A stretch of 64,000 bases of DNA from Spisula solida (taxonomy: Eukaryota > Mollusca > Bivalvia > Venerida > Mactridae). Below are positions 11,343 through 24,684 of this stretch, one piece after another. Position 1 is the first letter of the stretch. Each line of letters opens with the position of its first letter. The position numbers and the translations under genes were made by a program. The notes beneath the pieces are model-generated. The model searched no databases and had not been told where the DNA came from. It saw only the letters and a program-made list of their open reading frames with translations. The stretch covers positions 33,252,899 to 33,316,898 of the forward strand of contig OX365951.1 of NCBI GenBank assembly GCA_947247005.1. Reading direction: 5' to 3'.

Positions 11343-11967
11343 TAGGTCACCTGAGCACAAAGTATTTAAGGTGAGCTATTGTGATCACCCTATGTCCGTC
11401 GTCCGTCGTGAGTCGTCAACAATTGGACTGTTAACACTCTTGAAGTCACAGTTTCACTTAATCTTTATAAAACTTGGTCACAATGTTTGTCTCTATGAAA
11501 TATAGGTCATGTTCGCAACTGGATTACCTGGAGTCAAAACTAGGTCATCAGGTCACGTTGAAGAAAGACCTTGTTAACACTCTAGAGATCACATTTTGTA
11601 CATAATCGTTTTGAATCTTGGTCACAATGTTTGTCTTTATAAAATCTAGGTCAAGTTTGTAACTTTGTAACATTTTTGAAATGATCTTAATGAAACTTGG
11701 CCACAATGTGTATCTTTATAAAATCTAGGTCAAGTTCGCAACTGCGTCATCTGGGGTACAAAACTAGGTCACCAGATCCCATCAAAGGAAAACCTTGTTT
11801 ATACTTTAGAGGTCGCATTTTTACCCCATCTTTATAAAACCTGTCAATAAAGTGTGTATTTGCACAATATACATCAAATATTAAGGTCATATCATAACAA
11901 ATACTGATTCTGCCTTAACTGCTACTCATCAGGTGAGCGCTTTAGGGCCAAATGGCCCTCTTGTTAA
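11343..11967 (+). mobile_element. Pearl-like element with GTCCGTC microsatellite
   Basis: The left end is GGTCACCTGAGCACAAAG, followed by GTGAGCTATTGTGATCACC and a short CCGTCGT microsatellite. About three degenerate cores follow, each with CTTGGYCACAATG and ATCTAGGTCAAGTT. The right end contains CAGGTGAGCG, an imperfect GGGCCA/TGGCCC hairpin and the terminal CTCTTGTT. The site is uninterrupted in copy II (about 30,465-30,485). Its ends match the larger element at 36,299-38,094, so they are one family. No protein is encoded; the element is non-autonomous. Confidence 0.75.
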
Positions 11968-14900
11968 CGTAAAGATTTATAATGTTCCCGCGACATCAAA
12001 CATGAGCATACATATACATTGTATATTGTTTCACTTTTTGCACATTAGTTTATTATAATAAAATACGTAATGAAATTAACACAATACATAAATAGGATAC
12101 GTATTTTCATATATTAAACGAAATAGTAACACAATATAAACTAACCAATGGGAATTTACATTTTTAGGAGATAATTCAATATTCTAAATCTTATTAGTTA
12201 ACCGTTAACAGTATTATGTATAATTAATGACCACATAAATTTAATGGACTCATGATTAAATTGGTGATTCGTTTGCAGAATATTTGGCAAACGATAAAAC
12301 GGATGAGAACTTCAAGAGTGTATGATGAATCGATAAGAAAAAAGAAAAAATCGAAATATGTTTGGGTAAATTGAACTTTTTATATGCAGTTATATCCACA
12401 TGCTTGTCGCATCATATATCAGTATATTAAGTGTTTGCTTCTATATAATGCACCAGAAACAATATATTATCTCACCCTAAACCGTTCCCTTGTCGTTGCC
12501 GTGTCTCAAAGTGTACATTATCCGAATGCAAATCATCCTTGACGTTAACATCGATTTCACGTTCAGCATACTTTTAGGTTTCAGCTGTATAGTTCATTAA
12601 GAAGAATCTGAAAATAACTTAAAATTTCTCATTCATGTAATTGGCGATACGCATGAAACGTGCAGTGGGGCGTTTGAAATAATCTGGGCATAGATCGCAA
12701 ACTTTGGCTGTAATATGTATAACGTTTTTGCAGTAGGCCTAATTTGTTTTCGCAACAAAGTTTGTTACAAAAACCACCATCGAATATAGGTTAAAGATAT
12801 CCAGACAACTTCCTAAAGAACTTCCATGTAACAAATATTATACGGTTAATCAATGCACAAATGTACACATTATGACAATGCGTTCATATACTCGCATAAT
12901 ATGAAAGGCAGTATATTTGCATGATTGAAATATCTTTTTTGATGTCGATTGTTCGTTCTGTATTTGTCTCTTGAGTGGATGTATAGGCGCTGCCGTCGTT
13001 CATATATGTCTTCAAATTTACTGTACCTGATCGGTATGTAGTAAATATTATGCTTGTGTCGTGTGGCGGCTGTAAAATGTCTCCAAGTACTTCTTTTCAG
13101 TGTAGTTATCAATTACAATTAACCCCTTTATGGTTATTAAAGAAACAATGTAAAACATCATTTATTGAGAGAGACAATATATAGGATAACTTGAAATATC
13201 CGGGTTATTTTTATACAAGGATGGTTCGTTCCATGTCTGTCTCTTGTTTGGGTGGCAGGCTGTCGCCGATTCTGTTTAACTTTGAGTGGTCGATGCGTGT
13301 ACAGTATTTGGTTTTTAAACCCCAAAAATATGGTTTCCTGCTATATGCTGCTAATTGCCGTTTTTTTGATAGATGAAATTCTGTTTACTTGACGAATTGT
13401 TAAACTGAACTAAAACGTTTCATACACAGCCGTTAGTTAATTAGAAATCCCGCCAACAAGCAAAATTACAACGTGCGGTGCAAAATTAAAAATTGATATA
13501 AGAAAATGAGGAATTTGAAAAAATGCTACTTTAAGTAGTATACATAATACATGTATGTATTGCTGTATGTTATGTGCATACATAATATAATGTTTAAGTT
13601 GATCGCCGCCTTCCCTGTCTGATTGTTTTATCTTTATGTTTGTTTGTGCAATCATGATTTTTTATTGGGCGTAAAACGCGAACCGCGATTCAGTATTGTA
13701 CGATGATAGTATAATTTATTCATCATTCTTGATTGCATTAATTGGTTTTTTATCTTTAACGGTACACAAAAGTCATTTAGATGTTCCCCTTTTTTTACCC
13801 TTGTCATACTTGTTTGAGACAATCTAACGTAAGAAGATACTTATGAAGACATTTATTGTTGGCAGTAAATTGGTACTTTTGATATTGCATTGTTTTGATA
13901 TTGCGTTCATTATTTGCTGTCATTTTTTTAGTTTGTATAAAATACGTAAACAACACTTAGGACCAGCCATGATATAACGTATAAAAGCACTTTTAACCCT
14001 TTATATTAAATAGCTTGCGTTCCAGGTTAATTAAATAAAGTCGTGAGAAACGAAATCATGTTTGTTCAAAATTGTTCTGTTTTATGTTAAAGGTATTACG
14101 GACTATTACTGCGGTGCAGAAGATCTTCAGTATTTGATATGATGCTTTCAATTTTATCTCGATACTAGATTCATTGCGTATAACAATTATTTAAGTATAC
14201 GGTCCTGAGTTGCATTTAGGACTGAACAGGTTGTTAGGAAGGGCAATATTTGTATATACACTGATTACAGAAAGAAACGCACATAATACATTTCTCCATT
14301 GGGTTACATGTCAAACGGATAATTTTGGTCCGCCTATTTCGAAGGCCACACATAACAGCGAGTTTGGTGTGATTTTATTGTTAACACATTTATCTTGTTT
14401 CGTGAATATGTATCAAAACGTTACCTTTTCAATATAGATTTCCAGGAAAATCTCCCCCCACCCCTTATAAAAAATACTTAAAGTCGGACAGCCCTCAACT
14501 TAAAACAGCCGAGCACAGAAATCATAAAAACAACACAGACCGCAATTACACCGCACAATGCCCAACACCTAACTTAATCAAAGCCAAGCCAATAACATTT
14601 GCCGCAAAGTGTACTACCTTTTTACAGCATGATGTGATAGACACTTAATACTTATATGAAACTAGGACAAAACGATGATAGCTTAGTGCATATAAGTTAT
14701 ATAAATATTGCATAACACTATCGTTAATACGTTAACAAATGTTTCCTTTAGCTAGTTCTACAGACGCTTGTACTTTATCCAAATGCCAGCCACTATCTTT
14801 TGCAAGTTTATGGCAACTGCTTTCGAATCGAACACTAGAAAGTAATACATTTAAGCAATTCTTTCATCGTAAACACACTACTGTTTTGCTAAGACACTTC

Positions 14901-16526
14901 AAAATGATTTCTTAGTTTTGCAAAAATCAACAAATAATTTCTATTTTATGAGGAGTGGATATCACCATACCAACGTGAAGTTCAAAACTAGACAAACATC
15001 TAGCTGATGTCAATACAACCGACAGGTTTTGCTTAACAATCTTTGTCATGTTGCGTCATGCTTGAAAATTGCCACTTAAAATCCGAAAGCATAACCAGTC
15101 GTACTAAAGTTAATGTTTTCCAAGAATTGTGTATCGTTATTGCCCGAAATAAATTAAAACTATTGAACGGTTTGGTTGTTGAACGAAAATCCTCTTTGCA
15201 TGACACGGTTATTGATAATATCGCAACACTTAAACAATAAACATCACAATATCTGACAAAATCTAGAAGGTTTTGACTGAATCCACCCTCTTTAAATAAC
15301 CGTCTGCATGATAGGATTATAACTGGTTTGTTTGTGCTTGAATCACTCTTTTTCTCTCTGTCTCTCTCTGACTGTCTGTCTTCGACTGTGGTAGAGCTTC
15401 AATGGGGGCTTGTAGGACATATAGCCCGTTCACCAATCAACCTTTATGGACCCGAGTCCTAGTTGTTTATACAAACTAACATTGATAAGTCAGTCGATGT
15501 TGTAAACAATATACAAATTCAAAAAATTGTTGGTTCCTAATATTACTAATTATTATGCTTCTTTTTAGACTTGTATTTCTATAGTCTTGTCTTATTACAT
15601 GTTAAGCGTAGGAGTTTAATATACTACCTAATATATTACGACGTAAATATTTAAAACGATATTATTATACATGGCCTACTATACAAAAGTTTACCAATTT
15701 ATTAACATCAACATCAAAATTAACTATAACAAATCTCTCTAAATTCATATACTTTGCAAATCATAGTAGATCTACAAATCAATAATATTCCCAGCACGTA
15801 TATTTATTTCACCATTCTTGTCTGTATACATGCTCTTCAGAAAATCTGTTCACTTCTGCCTACTGTCTGTTTGTTTATAATATTGTTTTGCTATAAGCAT
15901 ATGCATGTATGTTATATGCAATAAACATTTTGTATTGTATGTATATCCAAGTGGGCTGCCGCACCATGTCTGACTACAGCGCGAACACTACTTTCGGCAT
16001 TCTGTCACACCTTGAGTGTTTTTCACAATTGCCATCAATATTGTTCCATACTAAATGCATACATGTAGCTGTTTGTGGGGATTTATTGTAAGATCGTTGA
16101 AGATAGCACTTGTTTATTTGCATTTTCCATAATTATATTTATACAGACAAAATGTTTGTTTAGATGTATGCAACAGTTCGGATACATTAACTGTGTTTAA
16201 TCGACTGATCGTGTATAATAATTCGTAATTAAATCACTTTTAACTTTTGAAATACCTGCATCACTTTAACAAGGTCGTGAGAAATGCATTCAGATTCGAT
16301 CGAATGTATTCTTGATCAGTAACTCCCTGTGTTGTTAAATAACTGAGACACTCATTACATCTGATATTTGGTATAAGTTGTTTTCTATTTTATCTTAAGA
16401 TTGAATTCATTGCATATGATGATTGTTCAATAAATATTTATCATCGCTTCGTGCATTTAATATACAGCGATGAATTTTCAAGATATTGTTTAAGTTTTAT
16501 TATGGTTTATATTGCGATGTACTTAC

Positions 16527-16615
16527 GATAACAATAGTTTGTGTAAATCAGCCAATCTTTCTATTTGTTTCTGTGTTGTCCTACCAGCACTATTAACTCC
16601 TTCATAGATACTAAC
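16527..16615 (-). pseudogene. Exon-like relic with GTAAGT donor (copy II)
   Basis: Minus-strand reading gives IYEGVNSAGR, TTQKQIERLADLHKLLLS, ending at GTAAGT (complement of 16,521-16,526). Relative to copy I, several codons between NSAGR and TTQ are missing without breaking the frame. This in-frame length change and the shared donor favour an exon origin. No family is recognised, and an acceptor site upstream was not found. Confidence 0.3.
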
Positions 16616-16693
16616 TTCCTACACAATGTATTGGAAAAATGTTAACATGCATTGGAAGTGGAGCTGCTGTTCTCTGCTATGTGTTATGAACTA

Positions 16694-16924
16694 CTAAATT
16701 AAATTTAGTTTCTGTCCTAAAAACTTCAAAGGATACACTGCCTTAGTCCCCAGTCGACCACGCATTCTAGTTCCGTTGTTGCAAAACGACAATTCCGTTT
16801 CGCTTAGAATGACGTACATGTTCGCTTCGTAGTTGAATCTAGTAAATGGTCTTTTATAGGACTGATACGATGTCATCATAGCAATTAGATTGATATACAC
16901 TTGGAATGCATATTCATATAGCAT
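16694..16924 (-). pseudogene. 76-codon coding-like relic (copy II)
   Basis: The frame begins MLYEYAFQVYINLIAMM and ends PLKFLGQKLNLI followed by TAG. It lies upstream, in the minus direction, of the donor-bounded relic. Copy I has the same peptide broken by a length change. The residues do not match a family I know. It could be an old exon or a chance frame preserved by recent duplication. Confidence 0.3.
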
Positions 16925-17331
16925 CTAGCCAACTCATTAGTTATGAATGACTTTTCCCGTTCTATGACTAATATAAATTCTGCATGTCTTCTGCATTGTG
17001 ATTTTACTTTATATACAGTAAATGTATATAATAATACATTGTATTTTACTATAAAATATGATACGTACTTAGTATTACTTACTTTTCCTCTTCATCCCCA
17101 ATAGGACATAAGACTACAACAAGCTCTCACCATTTTCTGCGGTCTTTTGCTATCTATTTGGCTTTTCCAAGGAATGTCCCATGTCCTCCAGTTCTGATGT
17201 TTTTTCCATGTCGTGCTTGGTCCGTTTCTTTTACGCAAAATATGTTATACATATCAGTGTAGTCCCTTAAAATGTATGTACATTGAAGGGTAGTTTTGTG
17301 TGGTTTAAAATGTCTCGCCAAAGTTTTTACT

Positions 17332-18832
17332 GTGATTTGGATGTTACATAGGACATTTGCATCTCGGTTTGTTTGTAGAGAAGGGAGTAATTTACCTTGA
17401 TCGTTTAGTTGCGTTTGTGTTTGGAAGAAGTTGTTCAGAAGATTGGCTTTGTCTGTGTTGTCTGTGATTATGTTTCCATTATCGTGTAGTATTTCTATGC
17501 TTGATTTTTTAGTGGGTGATATGAATTGTTTGAGTATTTTCCAATAGTCTGTAATTTTGAGATCTGGTTGTTTTAGTTTATCTGAAATCTTTTGGGATAG
17601 ATGATGTTTGGCATGTCTGACCATGTCGGTTGTTTTATTTCTAAGTTGTTTGTATGCTTGCCAATGTATAGAATTTTGAGATCGTTTGGCTTTGTCGTAT
17701 GCACGTTTTCGTTTTCTGATATGTTTACGTATGTCATTGTGAATCCAAGGAGGTTCCGTTTGTCGTATTGTGACTACTTTGTTTGGGATATATTTGTTAG
17801 ACATTGTCATTATTTCATTGGTAATATTGCTTGTGTACGTGTCAATATTATTATCGAAGAGTGACTGCCAATCGAATATTGATGCTGCTTGGCGTAGACT
17901 CTGGTAGTCCCCTTCATCAAATTTCCAGACTCTTCGTTTGAACGACACCGACTTTGGTTTTGCAATATCAAGGCAGCAGAAGACAGGGCAATGATATCTG
18001 ATATTTTGACCAAGAAAGGGTTCGCCAACACCAGAGGATTTTATCGGACAGGTTGAAAACAGTATAAAAAAGATCAATTAGAGAGTTTGAGTGTTCTGTA
18101 AAATGGGTTGATTCATCGATTACTCGTTTCATGGTAAAGTGTATTATTAGGTCTTGGATTTGGAACGTGTTGCCGGTTTGTTGATGTCAAGATTGAAATC
18201 ACCTGTGACGATAATGTCAGATATAGAGGTATCATAAGCAAGACCAATGAATTTTTCTATTTGTGTAAGAACCATAGGAGGTGAGTTTGGCGGTCGATAG
18301 AAAGTACCAAATAGAACTTTTTGTGTTTGATTTGTATCTCTAGCCATATACACTCCGTGCCATCCAGTTCTAAGTCAGTTCGCCTTATGGCAGGTAATAA
18401 ACTTCTGACATACACTATTACACCACCGTGGTTATCACCATTTCGATCTTTCCGGAATGGTGGGGCAAAGTTTTCGAATATGAGAGAAGAAGAATCGATC
18501 TGATCACTAAGCCAAGTTTCAGAAAAAGAAAGAACGTCGAAGTGCTTAAGTTCAGCCTGTAGAATATCCCTCTTATGGAAAAAGCTTTGCACGTTATAAT
18601 GGACAAAGGACAAAGAATTTCTGAAATCTTCAAACATGTTAGAATCAGATAAAGTACTGTCAGGAGAATCTGATGTGATGGTATTTGGTCCAGGGTTTTG
18701 ATGTATGTCTCCAGCTCTCAGAAGAAGCATTGACAACCATGTGATAAGTTCAAATGTTGTAAAACATGCTAGTCCTTTACATGACATTTGTAATGAGGCA
18801 AAATGACCAACTCTCACCCTGTAAGTGTGTAA
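17332..18832 (-). pseudogene. Non-LTR retrotransposon ORF2, endonuclease and linker part
   Basis: This is the central part of a retrotransposon ORF2, read from 18,832 downward. After a hydrophobic stretch comes a 2A-like GDIHQNPGP, where the usual Glu is His. Then come the endonuclease motifs: VHYNVQS, SETWL, GGVIVYV, GTFYRPPN and GDFNLDIN, and a late HCPVF in which the residue before His is Tyr instead of Asp. The linker PPWIHNDIRKHIRKRKRAYD and LLNNFFQ lead toward the reverse transcriptase. The sequence then stops at the junction with copy II, so the reverse transcriptase is missing. There are at least three frameshifts, near 18,316, 18,140 and 18,065. The element is dead; it probably belongs to the CR1/L2/Rex1 group, judged by layout only. 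Confidence 0.85.
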
Positions 18833-21800
18833 CAGCCCGTTTCATAAAGAATCTTAAGTCTGATATCGGTCTTAAATAATGCTTAAGTCAGAGGCCTACA
18901 CTTATGACCGTTTCATAAAGAATCTTAAGTGCAATATCGGTCCTAAATAGTGCGTAACTTTAAGACTGATCGAAGGCAGTCTTAAGTGCGATATCACACT
19001 TAACTCCAACAAAATGGCCGCCAATTTTTCGCCCGATTCAAATGCATTTTAAGCATTTTCTGTTAAATAAAAATGTTTCGAAATGTTTTGGGACGAACGA
19101 ACACTGACAGGTTAAGAAGTATAACGAGTGGAAATCGTTTAAATGAGTGATCTGCTTACCGATCACAAGAAAATCCAATCTAAAAATGCCTCCACTGGAG
19201 CGATGAGAATTTAAACCAGGTAGGTACGACTAACATGTTTATTTTGGTCGTTTCCTTTTAATTCCTGCTATTTATCTCGTATTAAATAAATGTATATAAA
19301 ATTTTGAAGTTTATTCGATATTTAGATGTGTCAAGGGAGAATACTCCAACTGGATCTGCAATGAATTGACAAATAAAAATTGCAAAAATATTTCTTATTT
19401 CCAATCATCTTCTACTGAAATGCGTAGAATATATCAATCCTTTGTCCATGTAATGATTACATTGGGTGACAGGTGTGACATCGATCTGAAAAACTACTGT
19501 GTTCCTTCTAAAAGGAATTATGAAGAGAAATAAACAAACCGTACCCCACCCACTTGTATTTTCAATGAATTTATGTGAGCACTTGCTGTCCCTCACTCAG
19601 ATACAAAGTATCATTGTTAAAGACATTGACAGTACACAGTACAGTACTGTAAGTCTAATGTACATGTAATTGTTTAGATAATTTGTAGATCTATTTGCAT
19701 ACCACTTTTTAAATTAATTTGAATCATAGCAGACTGGATCTATTATAAATCACAAATGCAAGAGTGAAGTTGACAAGACACAAAAATCAAATTTAGCTAC
19801 TGAGTACTCTAATAGGCCTATTTAGGCTATTATCATTATGTCATATATAAAACAAATGACAGCATATCCTTACATAGCCTATTTTGATTTTGTGTGTTGC
19901 ACCTGTGGATCTTATGAGCCCTGAAGAAGCTTTGTTTTAATCTGGTTGTCATTTTAAAATTGCCAGTGTTGATCATGTGTGAGATGCAGCAAACTTTCTT
20001 GTCTACAGTACTGAGAGTACAGAACAGTACCAGTACCAGTTTTCTCATCTTTACTGAAAATGGTGCAGTTAATTTAAAGCAGGACTCATTTCTTTATTCC
20101 AGGTAGATCTAGAACATACTGTAGATATTTTTACAATTCATGGTGATATGTCCAAATATTCTCACAGTCCAACAAATGAACATAGATTCTCACATGTAGC
20201 AGAAAACAGAATTATTGACAAATGGTAGCTATTATTTCAAATTGTATTGATGAAATTTTGAAGTCAGAACCTACTATATCTAGATCTAGCATGTACACTG
20301 CTTCTAATGCAATGTTGCACAAAGTAGAATCTACTAAAAATGAAACCCTGTATCATACAGTTCATGTCAGAATTTAAATAGTGACTGTTTGAACACAGAA
20401 TTTCTGGATTGAATAGAAATAGATCAGGGTCTCTTAAATTTTGATGATTTGTGATCATGGTAAAGTTTCAGCTGATCATTTATCATTACATGTATATAAC
20501 TATGTAATATGAGTTTAAAAACATGCTGTACAATTAAAATACATTCATTTAAATGATTTGTATAATTAAATCAACAGTGTCTAAGAAACATATTTGATTG
20601 TGCTTTTATCTGTAGAACTTATTAAGATATTGTGTAGAAAATATGTAAACTGGTGTTTATGTATTTTTCAGGTACATGTATGATTTACTGGAATGGTTAG
20701 CTGGAAACATCTTGAAGAAACTGACTATATACAAAAAAACATGAACTTTAAAAAACAGTTTGACGTGTATGTCACAATGTGATTAGTTGGTGCTTGTAAT
20801 TGATAGTCATTATTTGTCATACTAATGGTTTTGTATTTGTTTTTTCTTTGAATACACTAAGCAAATATCTTGATATTCAACATGCATAATTTAAAATTAT
20901 TTTATAGCATTATTATGATGTAGAATAAATAAAACTAGTTTAATTTGTTCTCCTCTACATGAACATGGTTTAAAAAGGTACATTGAAAAAAATTATAGTC
21001 ATCATCAGTACAAATGTGACATTGAATAAAGGATTACACTAGTCAACATTGTGTTTAATTCTATTTCCCAAACACTTAATTTATCCTAACATCTGAAATG
21101 TATACATCACTGACACCAGAGATGTTATTCACAAAGCATCTGAAGTTTAATGATTGTAAATTTGTGACCAACAAAATGAGACTATTAAAAAATTGAAATG
21201 GCATAATGCAGGTGTATTAATTATCACATATTTTTCACTAACTACATTCATGTACAGATTTAGTTAAAGTATATAAATCTAGGCATACCGTTTCAGAAAA
21301 TTTAGCTACTGTAAAAATCAAACTTAAGAAAAAAATGCTTTGTAAAAACTGCACGAGTACTGGTAAAATATGTTCATTGTGATCTAGCCCTAGCCTGAGC
21401 CAACTAGCCCTATCATAACCCAAAACAGAAAATTGTAAGAAAGACATGTATATCTAATCACATATTATATAAATAATATTACTCTTTGACCCAACTCAAC
21501 TTTGATACTGCAATGTAATTGAAATTAAATAGAATTATTTCCATACATGTTAACCACAGGTAACTGTGCCATTGATAATAGTCTTTAATAGAGTATTTTA
21601 AGATATATATGAAACTAAAATTGTATTCTTTATCAATGATACACTTACTTGTGATGCTTAAATAACATGTCATGGTCTAACAGTATTTTCATAGTGCCAT
21701 TACCATTTGCATTGTATATGTGGAATCACAGGTAACTGTATCAATGATAAAGAATAAAACAGTACAGAAATTGATTGATATTTCAGTAATATGAATCAAA

Positions 21801-23603
21801 TTCTGTAAAACATAAGTTGTATACTTTATCATTGATACATTTACTTGGATGGAATATCTGACACAACCATTACATACTAGTTTTTCTCATGAAACATGAT
21901 TGGTTATTAATAGACAGCAACAATAGTATGTAAATCATTCATGAAACTTCACACAGGGTTGGCTTTGAACCCATTGAATTTGTTTTTAATCTGAGCTTTG
22001 GACACACATTTCAACACATTTCTCAAAATGACCAGCACTAGCCTAATTTTACAAAGATATGATAGATCTACAGTAATTATTGCTTTATAAATACTTTTAT
22101 TACAAAAAATAACACAGGCCCCTATGCAATCAGTCTGTGAAATGAGCACTTGTGTGGGAGACTTGGACTAGTAATTACTGATTGGTGCAAGTCACTTCTG
22201 CAGGAAATATGTATAGACCTACAGGAATAAGGAAAATATGTAGATAAAGTTTCAAATCCTAAATTCCCAGACTGTGCAAGAGTGTCTGTAAATATATATA
22301 TATATGACACAATCACCCATAATGTCTTGACCCCTCCCTATGTAGACCCCAATAGCATAGTTAAGATGTGAGTGTTCTACCAAAGCAGATCTATACCATA
22401 TGGCAACTATTAAACCTGAACTCTACAACCCTACTAGATCTACATAATAATATTATGTTGTTTTAATAACTATCACATCAAATAAAATTGTTCTCAACAA
22501 AATAATCACACACTTGCAGATATGATAAATCTATATATTTTGTTGAGAATTTGTTGGGTGTTTATTTGGGGGGGGGGGGCATTTTCATGACCGCCGGGTA
22601 CCTGTGGTTTATTTATTTATGTTTATTTTGGTCTTCACGAGTTTATTATTATGCCTTTTGAGGCTGCCGATCGGCCTTAATTATAATATTATAATTTATT
22701 GCTATAGTTTCAATCTAGCCTCAGTTATATAACAACAATAGACTAGACTTATTAGATATAAAATGCTACTTGTCTCCAGGCTTCTACTGTAAGGAATTAT
22801 TTGCAAGTAACAGGCCGACCAAAGACCTAAATATCTTTGGTCCGACGTATTGCCAAATACTTAACACTAAATCCTCACATAAAATACACCTATCTATAAT
22901 TGACATATCAAATTGTGCCTTGATTCCACATATTACATGTTCATTGTCACGATGAACGATAAAAACGGACAATGTATTGTTTACAAACTACATCCACACA
23001 GAAAATGATGACGTGATTTATGATGTCATTGATTGATGACGTATAGGGAAAGTTGAATTTCCCACGGTCAATACACATGATCAGTGGCGTAGCTGGGTCG
23101 AATTAAAGTTAACAGAAAATAAAAGCTAATAATCTGGATACGAAGTCGCCTATTTAAAACAAAACTAAGATTATGATTAAGTAGATATATTTAATAGAAA
23201 GTGATTTCAGTGAGCGTACGGAAGTCAGCATTGACCATGTGCCTAACACTGGAGCTTGGATGAAGATATCTCGGTAGATCTAGACCTACAGTAAAGCTAT
23301 AAAGTTTTTTTTCTATCAGCTATATTTTATTGATATATAGATCTAAATTTATCACTGTGTAGATACTCCTATTTGTGCAGGTGCGCGTATAGCGACGTCC
23401 GGCGGTAAACTGCACGTGTATATTTTTCTAACTCCATATGAAGATGTCAATAATCGTTCTTAAATCGGACTTATGACCGATATCGGTCTTAAGCTTAAGA
23501 CAAACTTAAGACAGCTTCTTTGAAACGGTCTTATGTCAAAACTTATGTCAGTCTTAAGTCTGTCATAAGTTTTTAGACTTATGATTCTTTATGAAACGGG
23601 CTG
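18833..23603. mobile_element. 4.8-kb TIR element with TAA duplication, Harbinger-like
   Basis: The left end is CAGCCCGTTTCATAAAGAAT and the right end, on the minus strand, begins with the same 20 bases. TAA flanks both sides (18,830-18,832 and 23,604-23,606), a 3-bp duplication typical of PIF/Harbinger. Many CTTAAG-type words fill both subterminal regions, and the end sequence is partly repeated 70 bp inside (18,909). No transposase frame is visible: the longest frames are about 70 codons. A 12-base G run sits at about 22,568-22,579, and two inverted TATCAATGATA-containing segments at about 21,565-21,650 and 21,725-21,845. It has inserted into the retrotransposon ORF2, whose reading resumes at 23,604. 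Confidence 0.75.
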
Positions 23604-23781
23604 TAAGTCTATACCCATCAGGTGATGCCAGAAGTAAAATCCTGTTTGGGTGATAAGATCCAGTTGTATATGTGACCATATGAAGACAAATAGAAAGAGA
23701 AAGTAACAAAATGATCAAAAAGATCAGGAGCAGTAAGGCCGGTAGGGTCCGACATTTAGTTTCGAAATGAGACCTCCACAT
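23604..23781 (-). pseudogene. Non-LTR retrotransposon ORF2, N-terminal part
   Basis: From 23,781 the minus-strand frame encodes a hydrophobic segment LLLLIFLIILLLSL and then HPNRILLLASPDGYR before running into the Harbinger-like element. Removing that element brings the frame within one base of the RVGHFASLQMSCKG segment at 18,820. The two pieces are therefore the same ORF2 with an extra indel. The start ATG at 23,781 is the first in frame. The hydrophobic N-terminus before a 2A-like motif may act as a signal or anchor, as suggested for related elements. Confidence 0.7.
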
Positions 23782-24684
23782 AGGTAAGACAGTGGTATAT
23801 ACGATTGGTTTTTATTTCGAAGTAAAGGATGTGATGCTTTAAAACAGATCAGTAGTATGTACTTTTATGAAACTTTTTGGATGAACGACTTGATTTGTAT
23901 GTTTAACAAAACTGTGCAGTATAGCTTCATGTGAGTGGCAATCAATAGTTGGTTGTCCAATATGTATATCAATATGAATACAAAGTTTTATATATCATAT
24001 ACTAGTAAACCTAAACATTAGGTGCATTTAAGTGGAATTTCTATAACTATAACTAGACAGGTAATTGTATTTGCTATGCAAACTTGGTAAGAATGAAGAT
24101 TTGGCTAAGTGGGAATTAATATAGGGAGTTGTGATAGTGATGAGAGTGGCTTTCAATGGGCTAAGAGTAAGTCAAATAATGTGGAATCTGCAGTTTGTAA
24201 ATAAGCTTGTGATGTCAGATATATACATATTGTAGATTTAACAAAAATGAAACATACAGATCATACAGAAAAAAACAAGTTGGATACAATTACATGCATT
24301 GTGCTCAGGTGATTCAACAGGTATAGTTTAATTTTATAATAATTCTCATTCAGTTATATGATAAGGATGGAAACGTAAAGGGACGTAACATTATTACGTT
24401 GGAGACAATATGAATTTAATTAGAATCTCATGACTTTGGGATCCTAAAGAAATCACCTGTAACACACATAACAACAATGAATAATAATTGTGGTTGCTAT
24501 AGTAACATATTAATCAACACAGTCATTACCTCATGATCTTCAGAATGTGAACTGCATTCACATATATTGACCCAAACATTCTATATTGATTAGTTATAAG
24601 TATTTTGTTGACATGAAAAGTATTAGAAACATACTATTATGGCATTCAGATTTCAGACCCCTCTACCATCAATGTACAAGGTTA
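23782..24684. other. Between ORF2 and the 160-bp tandem array, no gene seen
   Basis: AT-rich sequence upstream of ORF2 in the retrotransposon orientation. I see no coding or structural signal. It may belong to the retrotransposon or be another insertion. Confidence 0.4.

Larger units (their letters stand above)
1..12040. repeat. Long repeat unit, copy I (~12 kb with insertions)
   Basis: This stretch is paralogous to copy II (12,060-17,331 plus 28,845-30,540). Order is preserved for long runs, for example 490-1,590 with 12,165-13,250, 2,300-4,360 with 13,690-16,105, 7,710-8,750 with 16,105-17,330, and 8,880-10,420 with 28,845-30,200. Similarity is obvious by eye, with many substitutions and small indels; I judge it roughly 80-90 per cent but did not compute it. 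Copy I contains several insertions absent from copy II, listed separately. Short frames in it are mostly disrupted in copy II, so I call no host gene. The end near 12,040 directly abuts the start of copy II, which makes the two a tandem pair. Confidence 0.75.
12060..17331. repeat. Long repeat unit, copy II, first part
   Basis: Paralogous to copy I as described there. It lacks the 71-483 MITE, the 88-bp retrotransposon tail, the minisatellite expansion and the 3.3-kb block. It has about 310 bp of its own at roughly 15,625-15,935. A CT-rich tract at about 15,348-15,378 matches the one at 3,924-3,958. The copy ends abruptly at 17,331 against retrotransposon sequence, and resumes near 28,845. Confidence 0.75.

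Noticed and set aside
18147..18353. Separate small gene on the minus strand
   Set aside because: It is a frameshifted piece of the retrotransposon endonuclease (GTFYRPPN...GDFNLD), not an independent gene.
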